Part shown: piece by piece, positions 17,824-27,388 of the stretch | Layout of the letters: each line of letters starts with the position of its first letter | Numbering within the stretch: position 1 is the first letter of the stretch | Assembly: GCF_014904745.1 (NCBI RefSeq) | Contig: NZ_JACZCS010000008.1 | Location: 276,111-340,110 of the forward strand | Source of the DNA: Oricola nitratireducens | GTDB lineage: Bacteria > Pseudomonadota > Alphaproteobacteria > Rhizobiales > Rhizobiaceae | Length of the DNA stretch: 64,000 nucleotides | Reading direction: 5' to 3' | Program-made: the position numbers and the translations under genes | The notes under the pieces: model-generated | What the model was told of the DNA's origin: nothing | Databases searched by the model: none | What the model saw: the letters and a program-made list of their open reading frames with translations, nothing else

Positions 17824-19323
17824 GTGTACGAGATCGGTCATTTCATCGGCGGCAAGCGGGTTGCCGGAAAAAGCGGCCGCGAGGCCAATGTGTTCAACCC
17901 CGCGACAGGAGAAGTCCAGGCGACGGTGGCGCTGGCCGACGCGAACGAACTGAACGCGGCGATCGAGAACGCCAAGGCCGCGCAGCCGGCCTGGGGCGCG
18001 ACCAATCCGCAGAAGCGCGCCCGCGTGCTGATGAAGTTCGTCGACCTGCTGCACCGCGACATGGACAAACTCGCAGAGGCGCTGTCGCGCGAACACGGCA
18101 AGACGCTTCCCGACGCCAAGGGCGACGTGATCCGCGGGCTGGAAGTGGCCGAGTTCTGCATCGGCGCGCCGCATCTCCTGAAGGGCGAATTCACCGAGGG
18201 CGCGGGGCCGGGGATCGACATCCATTCGGTGCGCCAGCCGCTCGGCGTCGTCGCCGGCATCACGCCTTTCAACTTCCCAGCGATGATCCCGATGTGGAAG
18301 TTCTGCCCGGCGATCGCGGCCGGCAACGCCTTCATCCTCAAGCCGTCCGAACGCGATCCGTCGGTTCCGATGATGCTCGCCGAACTGATGCTGGAAGCGG
18401 GCCTTCCGGCGGGCATCCTCAATGTCGTCAACGGCGACAAGGAAGCCGTCGACGGCATTCTCGACCATCCCGACATCCAGGCTGTCGGCTTCGTCGGGTC
18501 GACGGCGATTGCGGAATATGTCTATTCGCGCGGCTGCGCCAACGGGAAGCGGGTACAGTGCTTCGGCGGCGCCAAGAACCACATGCTGATCATGCCCGAC
18601 GCCGATCTCGACCAGGCGGTCGACGCGCTGATCGGCGCCGGTTACGGCGCGGCCGGCGAGCGCTGCATGGCCGTTTCGGTGGCCGTGCCAGTCGGCGAGG
18701 AGACGGCGAACCGGCTAATGGACAAGCTGATCCCGCGGGTCGAGAACCTGAAGATCGCGCCTTATACCGCCGGCGACGATGCCGATTTCGGACCGCTGGT
18801 GACGAAGGATGCGCATGCGCGCGTCAAGGGTTATGTCGACAAGGGTATCGAGGAAGGCGCGAAACTCGTTGTCGACGGGCGCGATTTCTCGATGCAGGGC
18901 TACGAGAACGGCTATTTCATCGGCGGCTGCCTGTTCGACAACGTCACCAGGGACATGTCGATCTACAAGGAAGAGATCTTCGGCCCGGTGCTGTCGGTCG
19001 TGCGCGCCAAGACCTACGAGGAAGGGCTCGATCTGGCGATGAGCCACGAATACGGCAACGGCGTCGCGATCTTCACCCGCGACGGCGACGCAGCGCGCGA
19101 TTTTGCCGCGCGGATCAATATCGGCATGGTCGGCATCAACGTTCCGATCCCCGTGCCGCTCGCTTACTATACATTCGGCGGGTGGAAGCGGTCGGGCTTC
19201 GGCGATCTCAACCAGCACGGTCCCGATGCCTTCCGCTTCTACACGCGCACGAAGACGATTACCTCGCGCTGGCCCTCTGGTATCAAGGACGGCGCCGAGT
19301 TCGTCATCCCGACAATGAGTTGA
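17824..19323 (+). CDS. mmsA: methylmalonate-semialdehyde dehydrogenase (CoA-acylating)
   Basis: This 499-residue enzyme of the aldehyde dehydrogenase superfamily converts methylmalonate semialdehyde, CoA and NAD+ to propionyl-CoA and CO2, the last step of valine breakdown. The catalytic Cys is C281 in GERCMAVSVA. NAD-fold elements include PFNFPAMIPMWKF and GSTAIAEYVY. The FGG-KNH-hydrophobic segment replaces the usual ELGGK of ordinary aldehyde dehydrogenases, as is typical for MmsA. The start is GTG with GGGAGGA before it. It is the first gene of the operon, divergent from the LysR gene. Confidence 0.93.
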   Translation: MYEIGHFIGGKRVAGKSGREANVFNPATGEVQATVALADANELNAAIENAKAAQPAWGATNPQKRARVLMKFVDLLHRDMDKLAEALSREHGKTLPDAKGDVIRGLEVAEFCIGAPHLLKGEFTEGAGPGIDIHSVRQPLGVVAGITPFNFPAMIPMWKFCPAIAAGNAFILKPSERDPSVPMMLAELMLEAGLPAGILNVVNGDKEAVDGILDHPDIQAVGFVGSTAIAEYVYSRGCANGKRVQCFGGAKNHMLIMPDADLDQAVDALIGAGYGAAGERCMAVSVAVPVGEETANRLMDKLIPRVENLKIAPYTAGDDADFGPLVTKDAHARVKGYVDKGIEEGAKLVVDGRDFSMQGYENGYFIGGCLFDNVTRDMSIYKEEIFGPVLSVVRAKTYEEGLDLAMSHEYGNGVAIFTRDGDAARDFAARINIGMVGINVPIPVPLAYYTFGGWKRSGFGDLNQHGPDAFRFYTRTKTITSRWPSGIKDGAEFVIPTMS

Positions 19324-19378
19324 CCGGGCCGGGAACGCGGAATTTGACCAGTTACCGGTGGTTGGAGGAGATCGCAGG

Positions 19379-20521
19379 ATGAATTTCGATTTGAGCGAGG
19401 AGCAGCGCGCCATCCAGGAGATGGCGCGCGCATTCGCCGACGACAATCTCGCGTCGAACGCGATTGAGTGGGACGAGACGGGGCACTTTCCCGAGGACGT
19501 CGTGCGTTCGGTCGGCGAACTCGGCCTCGCCGGCATCTATGTCCGCGAGGATGTTGGCGGATCCGGGCTTGGCCGGCTCGACGCCGCGTTGATCTTCGAG
19601 GCGCTGGCGCATGGCTGCCCGTCGATCGGATCCTTCATCTCGATCCACAACATGGTTGCCTGGATGATCGACCGGTTCGGCACCGGGGAGCAGCGGCAGA
19701 CATGGCTGCCGAAACTGTGCTCGATGGAACTGATCGCATCCTACTGCCTGACCGAGCCGGGGGCCGGGTCCGACGCGGCGTCGCTGCGCACGCGCGCCGA
19801 AGCCGACGGTAATGGCTGGAAGCTCAACGGCACCAAGGCCTTCATCTCGGGCGGTGGGTTTTCCGATCTCTATCTTGCCATGGTGCGCACCGGCGGCGAC
19901 GGCCCGAAAGGCGTGTCGGCGGTGTTGGTCGAGAACGGGACGCCGGGGCTTTGCTTCGGCGCCAACGAGCGCAAGATGGGTTGGAAGGCCCAGCCAACCG
20001 CGGAAGTTCAGTTCAACGACTGCAAGATCCCGGCCGATCACCTGCTCGGCGAAGAGGGCAAGGGTTTCAAATACGCCATGGCCGGCCTCGACGGCGGCCG
20101 GCTCAACATCGCTGCAAGTGCGCTGGGCGCGGCGCAGTCGGCGCTCGACAAGGCGCTTCGCTATGCCAAGGAGCGCAAGGCCTTCGGCAATCCGATCGCC
20201 GATTTCCAGTCGCTGCAGTTCAAGCTGGCCGACATGGAAACCGAGCTGCAGGCCGCGCGCATATTCCTTTACCAGGCCGCCTCGAAGCTGGATGCCGGTG
20301 CGCCGGACGCCAGCAAGCATTGCGCCATGGCAAAGCGCTTCGTCACAGACACCGCTTTCAAGGTCGCCAACGACGCGCTGCAGATTCACGGCGGCTACGG
20401 CTATCTCGCCGATTTCGGCGTCGAAAAGATCGTGCGCGACCTGCGCGTGCACCAGATCCTCGAGGGCACCAACGAGATCATGCGGGTCATCATCGCGCGG
20501 CATCTCCTCGCCGAGGTGTGA
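19379..20521 (+). CDS. acyl-CoA dehydrogenase, probably isobutyryl-CoA dehydrogenase
   Basis: This 380-residue FAD enzyme belongs to the acyl-CoA dehydrogenase family. It contains the signature ASYCLTEPGAGSDAASLRT and the C-terminal QIHGGYGYLADFGVEKIVRD with LEGTNEIMRVIIAR. The neighbours are all valine-pathway genes, so isobutyryl-CoA to methacrylyl-CoA is the likely step. The start is the ATG at 19379 with GGAGGA upstream. Confidence 0.88.
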   Translation: MNFDLSEEQRAIQEMARAFADDNLASNAIEWDETGHFPEDVVRSVGELGLAGIYVREDVGGSGLGRLDAALIFEALAHGCPSIGSFISIHNMVAWMIDRFGTGEQRQTWLPKLCSMELIASYCLTEPGAGSDAASLRTRAEADGNGWKLNGTKAFISGGGFSDLYLAMVRTGGDGPKGVSAVLVENGTPGLCFGANERKMGWKAQPTAEVQFNDCKIPADHLLGEEGKGFKYAMAGLDGGRLNIAASALGAAQSALDKALRYAKERKAFGNPIADFQSLQFKLADMETELQAARIFLYQAASKLDAGAPDASKHCAMAKRFVTDTAFKVANDALQIHGGYGYLADFGVEKIVRDLRVHQILEGTNEIMRVIIARHLLAEV

Positions 20522-20524
20522 CCG

Positions 20525-21565
20525 GTGACGGATGGCGCAGAAATTGACATCCGAACGCTCGGCCGATGCGGCCGGATCACGCTGACGCGGCCGAAAGCGC
20601 TGAACGCTCTGACCTACGACATGGCGATGGCGATCGAGGCCGCGCTCGACCGCTGGCAGGCGGAGCGCACGGTCGACATGATCGTCATCGACGCCGAAGG
20701 CGAGCGGGCATTCTGCGCCGGCGGCGACATCGCGCACATGCACGCGACCGGTGCGGCAGGCGACTTTTCCTATGGCCGGAAGTTCTGGGCCGACGAGTAC
20801 CGGCTGAACGCAAAGGTCGCCAATTCGGCCATCCCCTATGTCGCGGTGATGGACGGGATCGTCATGGGCGGCGGCGTCGGCATCTCGGCGCACGGTTCGC
20901 ACCGTATCGTCACCGAGCGCTCGATGATCGCGATGCCCGAATGCGGAATCGGACTGGTGCCGGATGTCGGCGGCACGCGCATACTCGCCGATGCGCCGGG
21001 TCATCTTGGCGAGTTCCTCGGCATGACGGGATGGCGCATGACGGGCGCCGACGCGATCCTTGCCGGTTTCGCCGATCTGCTGGTCGCGGGCGACGACTTG
21101 GCGACCGTGAAGGCGGCGCTGGAAGAAACGGCTGATCCGGTCGCGCTCGACGCGTTTGGCCGCGCGCCAGGCGACGCGCCGCTTGTCGGCCATCGCGAGA
21201 TCATCGACAGGCATTTCGGCCACGACACTGCGCTTGCCTGCCTGCAATCGCTGGAGGGCGATCCTTCCGAATTCGCGCATAAGGCGGCGAAAATGATCCG
21301 CCAGGCCTGCCCGCTGTCGGTCGCCTGCACTTTCGAGATGATCCGGCGCGGGCGATCGCTTGCGACGATCGAGGAAGTGCTGGCGCTCGAATACCGCTTC
21401 ACCTTTCGCTCGATGTCCGACGGTGATTTCGTGGAAGGCATAAGGGCGCAGATCATCGAGAAGGACCGCAATCCGAAATGGCGGATCGCGCGGCTGGAAG
21501 ACGTCAGCCGCGAGACGGTCGAAGCCATGCTTGCGCCGCTGGGCGACAACGAACTGAAACTCTGA
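20525..21565 (+). CDS. 3-hydroxyisobutyryl-CoA hydrolase (crotonase family)
   Basis: This 346-residue crotonase-fold protein is much longer than an enoyl-CoA hydratase and has the C-terminal extension of HIBCH. Core motifs are AFCAGGDIAHMH, DGIVMGGGVGISAHGSHRI and MPECGIGLVPDVGGT. It should release 3-hydroxyisobutyrate from its CoA thioester so that MmsB, encoded next, can oxidise it. The start is a GTG three bases after the preceding stop. Confidence 0.86.
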   Translation: MTDGAEIDIRTLGRCGRITLTRPKALNALTYDMAMAIEAALDRWQAERTVDMIVIDAEGERAFCAGGDIAHMHATGAAGDFSYGRKFWADEYRLNAKVANSAIPYVAVMDGIVMGGGVGISAHGSHRIVTERSMIAMPECGIGLVPDVGGTRILADAPGHLGEFLGMTGWRMTGADAILAGFADLLVAGDDLATVKAALEETADPVALDAFGRAPGDAPLVGHREIIDRHFGHDTALACLQSLEGDPSEFAHKAAKMIRQACPLSVACTFEMIRRGRSLATIEEVLALEYRFTFRSMSDGDFVEGIRAQIIEKDRNPKWRIARLEDVSRETVEAMLAPLGDNELKL

Positions 21566-21578
21566 GGGAGGAAGCCGC

Positions 21579-22466
21579 ATGAGCAGGATCGCATTCATCG
21601 GCCTCGGCAACATGGGTCTGCCGATGGCCATCAACCTGAAAAAGGCGGGGCACGACATCCATGCTTTCGACACGGTCGCCGATGCTGTGGCCAAGGCCAA
21701 GGCCGAGGGCATGACGGCCGCTGCAAGCGCGACGGAGGCGGTCGCGGACGCGGAGTTCATCGTCACGATGCTGCCGAACGGGTCGATTGTTCTAAAGGTG
21801 TTCGAGGACATCGTTCCGGCGGCGAAAAAAGGCGCGGTCATCATCGACTGTTCGACCATCGATGTCGCGAGCGCCAGGAAAGCGCATGAGATGGCGGGCA
21901 GGGCCGGGCTGCTGCCGCTCGACGCGCCAGTCTCCGGCGGAACGGGTGGCGCGATAGCGGGTACGCTGACCTTCATGGTCGGCGGCTCGGAGGAAGCTTT
22001 CGACAAGGCGGCGCCGATTCTCGACGTCATGGGCGGCAAGCTGGTCCATTGCGGCGACGGCGGCGCGGGCCAGTCGGCCAAGATCTGCAACAACATGCTG
22101 CTGGGGATCTCGATGATCGGCGCCTGCGAAGCCTTCGCGCTGGCCGAGAAGATCGGCCTGTCTGCGCAGGCCGCCTTCGACGTGATCTCGACGTCGTCGG
22201 GCTTCTGCTGGTCGGTTAACACATATTGTCCGGTGCCGGGCGTCGGGCCGAAAAGCCCAGCCGACAACGACTACAAGCCGGGCTTCGCGGCCGAACTGAT
22301 GCTGAAGGATCTCGGCCTGTCGCAGCAGGCGGCTTCGGATGCGGGGCAGGCGACACCGATGGGCGAACATGCGATGCAGCTCTACGCGACCTTCCTGAAG
22401 GAAGGCGGGGCGGGCAAGGACTTCTCCGGCATCATCGAATATCTGAAAACCGCGGCGCGAGGCTGA
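21579..22466 (+). CDS. mmsB: 3-hydroxyisobutyrate dehydrogenase
   Basis: This 295-residue NAD+-dependent beta-hydroxyacid dehydrogenase has the N-terminal Rossmann motif [12 protein letters not shown], the substrate loop [20 protein letters not shown] and the catalytic Lys region [13 protein letters not shown]. It oxidises 3-hydroxyisobutyrate to methylmalonate semialdehyde, the substrate of MmsA. The start has GAGGGAGGAAG before it. Confidence 0.92.
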   Translation: MSRIAFIGLGNMGLPMAINLKKAGHDIHAFDTVADAVAKAKAEGMTAAASATEAVADAEFIVTMLPNGSIVLKVFEDIVPAAKKGAVIIDCSTIDVASARKAHEMAGRAGLLPLDAPVSGGTGGAIAGTLTFMVGGSEEAFDKAAPILDVMGGKLVHCGDGGAGQSAKICNNMLLGISMIGACEAFALAEKIGLSAQAAFDVISTSSGFCWSVNTYCPVPGVGPKSPADNDYKPGFAAELMLKDLGLSQQAASDAGQATPMGEHAMQLYATFLKEGGAGKDFSGIIEYLKTAARG

Positions 22467-22471
22467 ACCAC

Positions 22472-23242
22472 ATGAGCGAAGTCGAAATATCGATCGACGA
22501 GGGCGTCGGCATCATCACGATCAACCGGCCGGCGGCGCTGAACGCGATCAACCACAACGTGATGAACGGGCTCATCGAAGCGGCGGCGACATTCGACACG
22601 GACGAGACCATCGGCTGCATCCTGATCACCGGGGCAGGCGACAAGGCCTTCGTCGCCGGCGCGGACATCAAGGAGATGGCGGACAAGTCCTACATGGACA
22701 TGTTCCTGGCCGACATCCAGGCCGGATGGGAGCGTTTCTCCGCCACGCGCACGCCGATGATCGCGGCGGTCAACGGTTTTGCGCTCGGTGGCGGATGCGA
22801 GATCGCGATGATGTGCGACATCGTCATCGCCTCCGAGAAGGCGAAGTTCGGTCAGCCGGAAATCAAGCTCGGCGTCATGCCGGGCTGGGGAGGCACGCAG
22901 CGGCTGACGAAGGCGGTCGGCAAGGCCAAGGCGATGGATCTGATCCTGACCGGCCGGATGATGGATGCGGCGGAAGCCGAAAGCGCCGGGCTCGTGGCGC
23001 GGGTGGTGCCGCATGACGAATTGATGAGCGAGGCGCTCGCCGCGGCGAAGGCTGTCGCCTCATTCGGTCGCCCGTCTGTGGTGATGGCCAAGGAGGCGGT
23101 CAACCGCGCCTTCGAGACAACGCTGGCGGAGGGCCTGATGTTCGAGCGGCGCGTATTCTATTCGATGTTCGCGACCGAGGATCAGAAGGAAGGCATGGAT
23201 GCCTTCATCAACAAGCGGGCGCCGGATTTCAGGAATCGATAA
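22472..23242 (+). CDS. enoyl-CoA hydratase
   Basis: This 256-residue crotonase has the oxyanion-hole residues in [12 protein letters not shown] and [14 protein letters not shown], and the two catalytic Glu positions near [16 protein letters not shown]. It probably hydrates methacrylyl-CoA, giving the operon every step from isobutyryl-CoA to propionyl-CoA. It is the last gene of the operon. About 280 bases without a gene follow. Confidence 0.88.
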   Translation: MSEVEISIDEGVGIITINRPAALNAINHNVMNGLIEAAATFDTDETIGCILITGAGDKAFVAGADIKEMADKSYMDMFLADIQAGWERFSATRTPMIAAVNGFALGGGCEIAMMCDIVIASEKAKFGQPEIKLGVMPGWGGTQRLTKAVGKAKAMDLILTGRMMDAAEAESAGLVARVVPHDELMSEALAAAKAVASFGRPSVVMAKEAVNRAFETTLAEGLMFERRVFYSMFATEDQKEGMDAFINKRAPDFRNR

Positions 23243-23525
23243 AGGAATTCCCTGGCTTCTGCGGGACGAATAAAAAGGTCTCATGTCGGTGGCGAATTCT
23301 ACCGGTCGCCCCAACACATTCGCCGAATTTCTTCGCCGGGGTTTGACGGTGCAAACTCTTGCGCGGCCGTTCGCTGAGTTGGCGTGCGATCAATCGCGCT
23401 TGGTCAAGGTTGTCGTCTCGAGTTGAAAACTGCGGGCGGATTCGATGGGCGAAAAGCCATGGAAGAAATTAGACAGCGTCTGCGCCCCGTGAAAAATTCG
23501 GATTCTCAGCCGATGCGGCGCGGAA

Positions 23526-24023
23526 CTATTTAGCGGGTTTGATCCTCTCGTGCGAAGCCGCCGTCCAGGCTGTCCTTTGCGGCGCGCGACTGAGGTCGTT
23601 ACCGGCGTCGATGGCCTTGCGAAGGAGATGCATCAGGGTTTCTGCCTCATCCTCCGTCAGGCCCCGGACGAGCATGTGCTGGGCGGCGTCGACGGCGGGA
23701 TCGATCCTTTCGAGCGTGTCGCGCCCCTGATCTGTGATTTGAAGCACGCGGGCGCGGCGGTCCGTGCTGCTGGCGTTGCGCTCGGCCAAGCCTTTCTGGA
23801 CGAGGCGGTCCACGACGCCGCCGATGGTGGTGCGGTCATAGGCGATCAGGCCGGCCAGCGTCGCCTGGTCAAGGCCGGGATTGGCCTCGATGGCTGAGAG
23901 CGCGGCGAATTGCACAGGCGTAAGGTCGAAACCTGCTTCGCCGACCTCTCCGTGAAAGACGGCCACTGCAATCTGTTGGAAGCGGCGCGCCAGGTGTCCC
24001 GGCATTTCATCGAAGTTTCTCAC
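23526..24023 (-). CDS. MarR-family transcriptional regulator
   Basis: This 165-residue winged-helix dimer has HTH and wing segments in LDQATLAGLIAYDRTTIGGVVDRLVQKGL and TDRRARVLQITDQG. MarR proteins of this kind often sense aromatic acids. The gene is divergent from mobA, and a 23-bp palindrome lies 31 bases before its start, so it probably represses both itself and mobA until the aromatic substrate appears. Confidence 0.88.
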   Translation of the reverse strand: MRNFDEMPGHLARRFQQIAVAVFHGEVGEAGFDLTPVQFAALSAIEANPGLDQATLAGLIAYDRTTIGGVVDRLVQKGLAERNASSTDRRARVLQITDQGRDTLERIDPAVDAAQHMLVRGLTEDEAETLMHLLRKAIDAGNDLSRAPQRTAWTAASHERIKPAK

Positions 24024-24054
24024 CGGGTTCTCCCGCGTTTTGGATCATATTGAC

Positions 24055-24077
24055 AGTATACTGATTATCAGTGTACT
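24055..24077. promoter_or_regulatory. probable MarR operator
   Basis: The arms AGTATACTGAT and ATCAGTGTACT are inverted repeats (10 of 11 positions) around a central T. TTGA and ATCAA extend the symmetry outward. It lies in the MarR-mobA divergent region. Length and symmetry suit a MarR dimer. Confidence 0.6.
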
Positions 24078-24229
24078 GATCAATTATCGCGCCGCACGAT
24101 GGCGGCCTCCGGCTTGTGTAGCCGAGAGAAGCGTCAATCGCGAGGGGCAGAACGGGCCAGGCGCCCGCAATGGAATGACAAATCCCGGCCCGAAGCGGCA
24201 GGCGGGCACCAAATAGAGGAAGTAGGGTC

Positions 24230-26143
24230 ATGCAATTCCATCTGAACGGCTTTACGACGGGTGATCCGGAAATTTCCGGTCGGACTGAAGACGCCATGGC
24301 GCTCGCGAACACCGACGCGCTACCCGGCGAGGTCGATGTGCTGATTGTCGGCTGCGGCCCGGCAGGCCTCGCGCTCGCCGCCCAACTCGCCAAGTTCCCG
24401 GACGTCAAGACCCGGATCGTGGAACAGAAGGACGGTGCGCTTACCCATGGCCAGGCGGACGGTATCGCCTGCCGGACCATGGAAATGTTCAATGCCTTTG
24501 GCTTCGCGGAGAAGATCGCCAGGGAAGCCTGCTGGATCTCCGAGGTCACCTTCTGGAAGCCGGATGAGGCCGATCGGACGAAAATCACGCGCAATGACCG
24601 CATCCAGGACGTTGAGGATGGTCTGTCGGAATTCCCGCATGTGGTGCTGAACCAGGCGCGCGTCCATGACCACTTCCTCGATGTGATGCGCAATGCGCCG
24701 AACCGGTTGGAGCCCAATTACTCCCGCAAGTTGGAAAGCGTAGAGGTCGGCACCGGCGAATACCCGGTGACTGCCAAGTTGGAGCGTACGAATGCCGCGC
24801 ACGCAGGTCAGATCGAAACGGTCAAGGCGAAATATGTGGTCGGCTGTGACGGTGCGCGCAGCGCCGTTCGTGCCTCCATCGGTCGTTCGCTCAAGGGCGA
24901 AGCGGCTCACCAGGCCTGGGGCGTGATGGATATTCTGGCCGAAACCGACTACCCGGACATTCGCATGAAATCGGTGATCCAGTCTGCCGGCGAGGGCAGT
25001 ATTCTGATCATTCCGCGCGAGGGCGGCTATCTGTTCCGTGTTTATGTGGAGCTCGACAAGCTTGCCGAAGACGAGCGCGTCGCCAACAAGAATATTACTC
25101 TCGACTACCTTGTCGACGCTGCCAACCGGATCATGAACCCGTTCAAGCTCGACGTGAAGGAGGTCGCCTGGTGGTCGGTCTATGAAATCGGGCACCGCAT
25201 CTGCGACAAGTTTGATGACGTGCCGGCAGAGGGGATTGCCACCCGCCTGCCGCATGTGTTTATCGCCGGTGATGCCTGCCATACCCATAGCCCGAAGATG
25301 GGCCAGGGCATGAACGTTTCCATGCAGGACACCTTCAATCTCGGCTGGAAGCTCGCCTATGTACTCCAGGGCCGCTCCGGACCCGAGTTGCTGCACACGT
25401 ACTCCGCCGAACGCAAGGCGATCGCCCAGGATCTGATCGACTTCGACAGCGCGTGGGCACGTATGCTGAGCGCGCCGATCAAATCGGCGGAAAACCCGGA
25501 CGGGGTCGATCCGGCGGACGTGAGGAAGCATTTCCAACAGCTCGGCCGTTACACAGCCGGTGTTGCGACCGTGTACGAGCCGTCGGTGTTGACCGGTGAA
25601 TCCACGAACCAGCATTTGGCCGAAGGTTTCAAGATCGGCTCGCGCTTCCATTCCGCGCCGGTAATCCGTCTGGGCGACGCCAAGCCGATGCATCTGGGTC
25701 ATACGATTGAGGTCGACGGCCGCTGGCGCATCTTTGCCTTCGGCTCCAAGGAAGAACCGGCGGGCGCAAACTCCGCTATTCGCCGTTTGTGCACCTTCCT
25801 GGAACAGTCACCGGACTCGCCGGTGAAGAAATACACGGCCAAGGGGGCCGACATCGACTCCGCTATCGACGTCCGCGCCGTGTTCCAGCAGGGCTTCCGC
25901 GATCTGAACCTCGAAGCGATGCCGTCGCTGCTGCTGCCGAAGAAGGGCAAATACGGCCTGACCGACCGCGAGAAGATGTTCTGCGCCGACCTGAAGAGCG
26001 GCAACGATATCTTCGACATGCGCGGTATCGATCGGGACAAGGGCTGCATGGTCATTGTCCGGCCGGACCAGTATATCGCCCATGTGCTTCCGCTCGACGC
26101 CCACGCGGAATTGGCGGCCTTCTTCGGCGGTTTCATGATCTGA
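24230..26143 (+). CDS. mobA: 3-hydroxybenzoate 4-monooxygenase (FAD)
   Basis: This 637-residue flavoprotein hydroxylase has the N-terminal GxGxxG motif (VLIVGCGPAGLALAAQLA), the middle DG motif (VVGCDGARSAVR) and the GD motif (VFIAGDACHTHSPKMGQGMN). The C-terminal thioredoxin-like domain is typical of the phenol hydroxylase group. Length and opening (MQFHLNGFTTGDP) match MobA of Comamonas from memory. It converts 3-hydroxybenzoate to protocatechuate with NADPH and O2. No ring-cleavage genes are in the window. MarR is the likely regulator. Confidence 0.87.
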   Translation: MQFHLNGFTTGDPEISGRTEDAMALANTDALPGEVDVLIVGCGPAGLALAAQLAKFPDVKTRIVEQKDGALTHGQADGIACRTMEMFNAFGFAEKIAREACWISEVTFWKPDEADRTKITRNDRIQDVEDGLSEFPHVVLNQARVHDHFLDVMRNAPNRLEPNYSRKLESVEVGTGEYPVTAKLERTNAAHAGQIETVKAKYVVGCDGARSAVRASIGRSLKGEAAHQAWGVMDILAETDYPDIRMKSVIQSAGEGSILIIPREGGYLFRVYVELDKLAEDERVANKNITLDYLVDAANRIMNPFKLDVKEVAWWSVYEIGHRICDKFDDVPAEGIATRLPHVFIAGDACHTHSPKMGQGMNVSMQDTFNLGWKLAYVLQGRSGPELLHTYSAERKAIAQDLIDFDSAWARMLSAPIKSAENPDGVDPADVRKHFQQLGRYTAGVATVYEPSVLTGESTNQHLAEGFKIGSRFHSAPVIRLGDAKPMHLGHTIEVDGRWRIFAFGSKEEPAGANSAIRRLCTFLEQSPDSPVKKYTAKGADIDSAIDVRAVFQQGFRDLNLEAMPSLLLPKKGKYGLTDREKMFCADLKSGNDIFDMRGIDRDKGCMVIVRPDQYIAHVLPLDAHAELAAFFGGFMI

Positions 26144-26288
26144 AGGTTTCCCGCCCACGTTGGTTGATGCCCGAATTCAAGAGCGGGCCGTGACGCAATG
26201 ACGGTGTCTTCGCGGAACTAGGAAGCACAGGGTGCTTGTCGGAAAAACCGGGGTTGAGGAGGGGCAGGGCGCTGGCTGGCGTCAGGGC

Positions 26289-26361
26289 ATGACGAAACGC
26301 AGCCCGTTTAAATATTTCAAGACGAGCCCCGAGATCATCGCTTGGCGGTGATGCTGTCTGT
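26289..26361 (+). pseudogene. relic of an IS6-family transposase (5' end)
   Basis: The frame starts MTKRSPFKYFKTSPEII, the standard opening of IS6-family (IS26-like) transposases. One missing C at about 26340 then throws the frame into a stop. Reading on in the shifted frame gives RLAVMLSV, which continues the family sequence. Everything downstream of this is gone, and the LuxR gene begins 50 bases later. No intact terminal repeat was recognised. Confidence 0.6.
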
Positions 26362-26411
26362 TTCAGATCCGTCATTCAATCGACGGTCATGTCAGATGAG
26401 GGTCACCGACT

Positions 26412-27287
26412 TCAGCAGATCGTCCGCCCACGCGATGCAACATTTCGGTCCGCATACACGAACTGCCGCTCTTTGTTTTGGTCGCTCGCGCGCATTGCAA
26501 GGCCGAACAGCTCGTTTTGTGCCGATATCGCAAGCTTCTTGTAGATGTTTCGCCGGTGCACTTTCACCGTGTGAATGGAGATTCCGAGATTGATCGAGAT
26601 TGAACGGCTTGAGTGCCCCTGGGTGATCAGGGCGGCGATTTCGGCCTCCCGTCCGCTCAAGCGCCGCTTTTTGTCCATGTGCAGGTCCCGGAACAGTTCG
26701 GCAAGATTGCTTGCCGACGACCCAGTGCCTTGCTGCGTGAAGTCGGCCGCAATATGTTGCGCGATATCGACCGCCGCGAGCTGCGCGATCTTGGGCATGA
26801 GGGCTGCCGAGAGCATCTTGAACTTGCGGGATTCGCGCGCGGTGAATTTCGGATAGCCGGCGTTTCGCCCCAACGAAAGATGCGCAACGGTCGTATCGTC
26901 GATCCGGAACAACGCACCTAGTTCGTCCACCATTCCCGTCTTGCGGTAATAGCGTGCGAAATATTCGCTGCTTTCGAACCGGTCGGGTGCGATTTCGAAG
27001 ATGCGATGCGCGGACATGAACGGTTCGGCGGCCGCTTTCAGCGCGAATGGGTCCAGCAGGTAGCCGAGGTTGAAATAATCCTCGTCGAACGTCTGCCTGA
27101 GCGGATCGTCGGGAATCCAGCGGATGATCGAGACTGGCTGGTGGCCGTCCCGATAAACGAGAACGATCACGCTTTGCGGCGCGAATTCTGTCGTGGCGAA
27201 TTCGATGAGCGGGGGCATTGCGTCGGCGATCTTGTCGGCCACGGCAATCTTCCCGATCAATTCGTATCGTCGAGCAGGTGTAACCAT
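26412..27287 (-). CDS. LuxR-type (C-terminal HTH) transcriptional regulator
   Basis: This 291-residue protein has a C-terminal GerE/LuxR helix-turn-helix (LSGREAEIAALITQGHSSRS, HTVKVHRRNIYKKL) at about residues 215-270. The N-terminal 200 residues do not show the conserved W/Y/D pattern of acyl-homoserine-lactone binding domains, so it is probably a metabolite-sensing regulator. It is divergent from the amidohydrolase-transporter operon with a palindrome between them, and is its likely regulator. Confidence 0.82.
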   Translation of the reverse strand: MVTPARRYELIGKIAVADKIADAMPPLIEFATTEFAPQSVIVLVYRDGHQPVSIIRWIPDDPLRQTFDEDYFNLGYLLDPFALKAAAEPFMSAHRIFEIAPDRFESSEYFARYYRKTGMVDELGALFRIDDTTVAHLSLGRNAGYPKFTARESRKFKMLSAALMPKIAQLAAVDIAQHIAADFTQQGTGSSASNLAELFRDLHMDKKRRLSGREAEIAALITQGHSSRSISINLGISIHTVKVHRRNIYKKLAISAQNELFGLAMRASDQNKERQFVYADRNVASRGRTIC

Positions 27288-27320
27288 TTTACTCCTCTAT
27301 ACCGCCTCAAACTGTAAAAA

Positions 27321-27340
27321 AATACCAATCTGGTGGTATT
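27321..27340. promoter_or_regulatory. candidate LuxR-family operator
   Basis: AATACCA and TGGTATT form a perfect inverted repeat with a six-base spacer, 20 bp in total, the length usual for LuxR-family boxes. It is 33 bases from the LuxR gene start and 48 bases from the operon's first gene. Confidence 0.45.
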
Positions 27341-27388
27341 GGCGAATTCTGGCGATACGGCATTCTGAAATCCCAAAAGGAACCGCTT

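Noticed and set aside
19352..22267. A 971-codon open frame on the minus strand opposite the valine operon
   Set aside because: It lies antisense to three well-supported genes, has His/Arg/Asp-rich sequence with no family pattern, and is a product of GC-rich codon positions.
26133..26375. An 80-codon minus-strand frame after mobA
   Set aside because: It lies opposite the IS6 transposase relic, has no recognisable sequence, and starts within decayed DNA.
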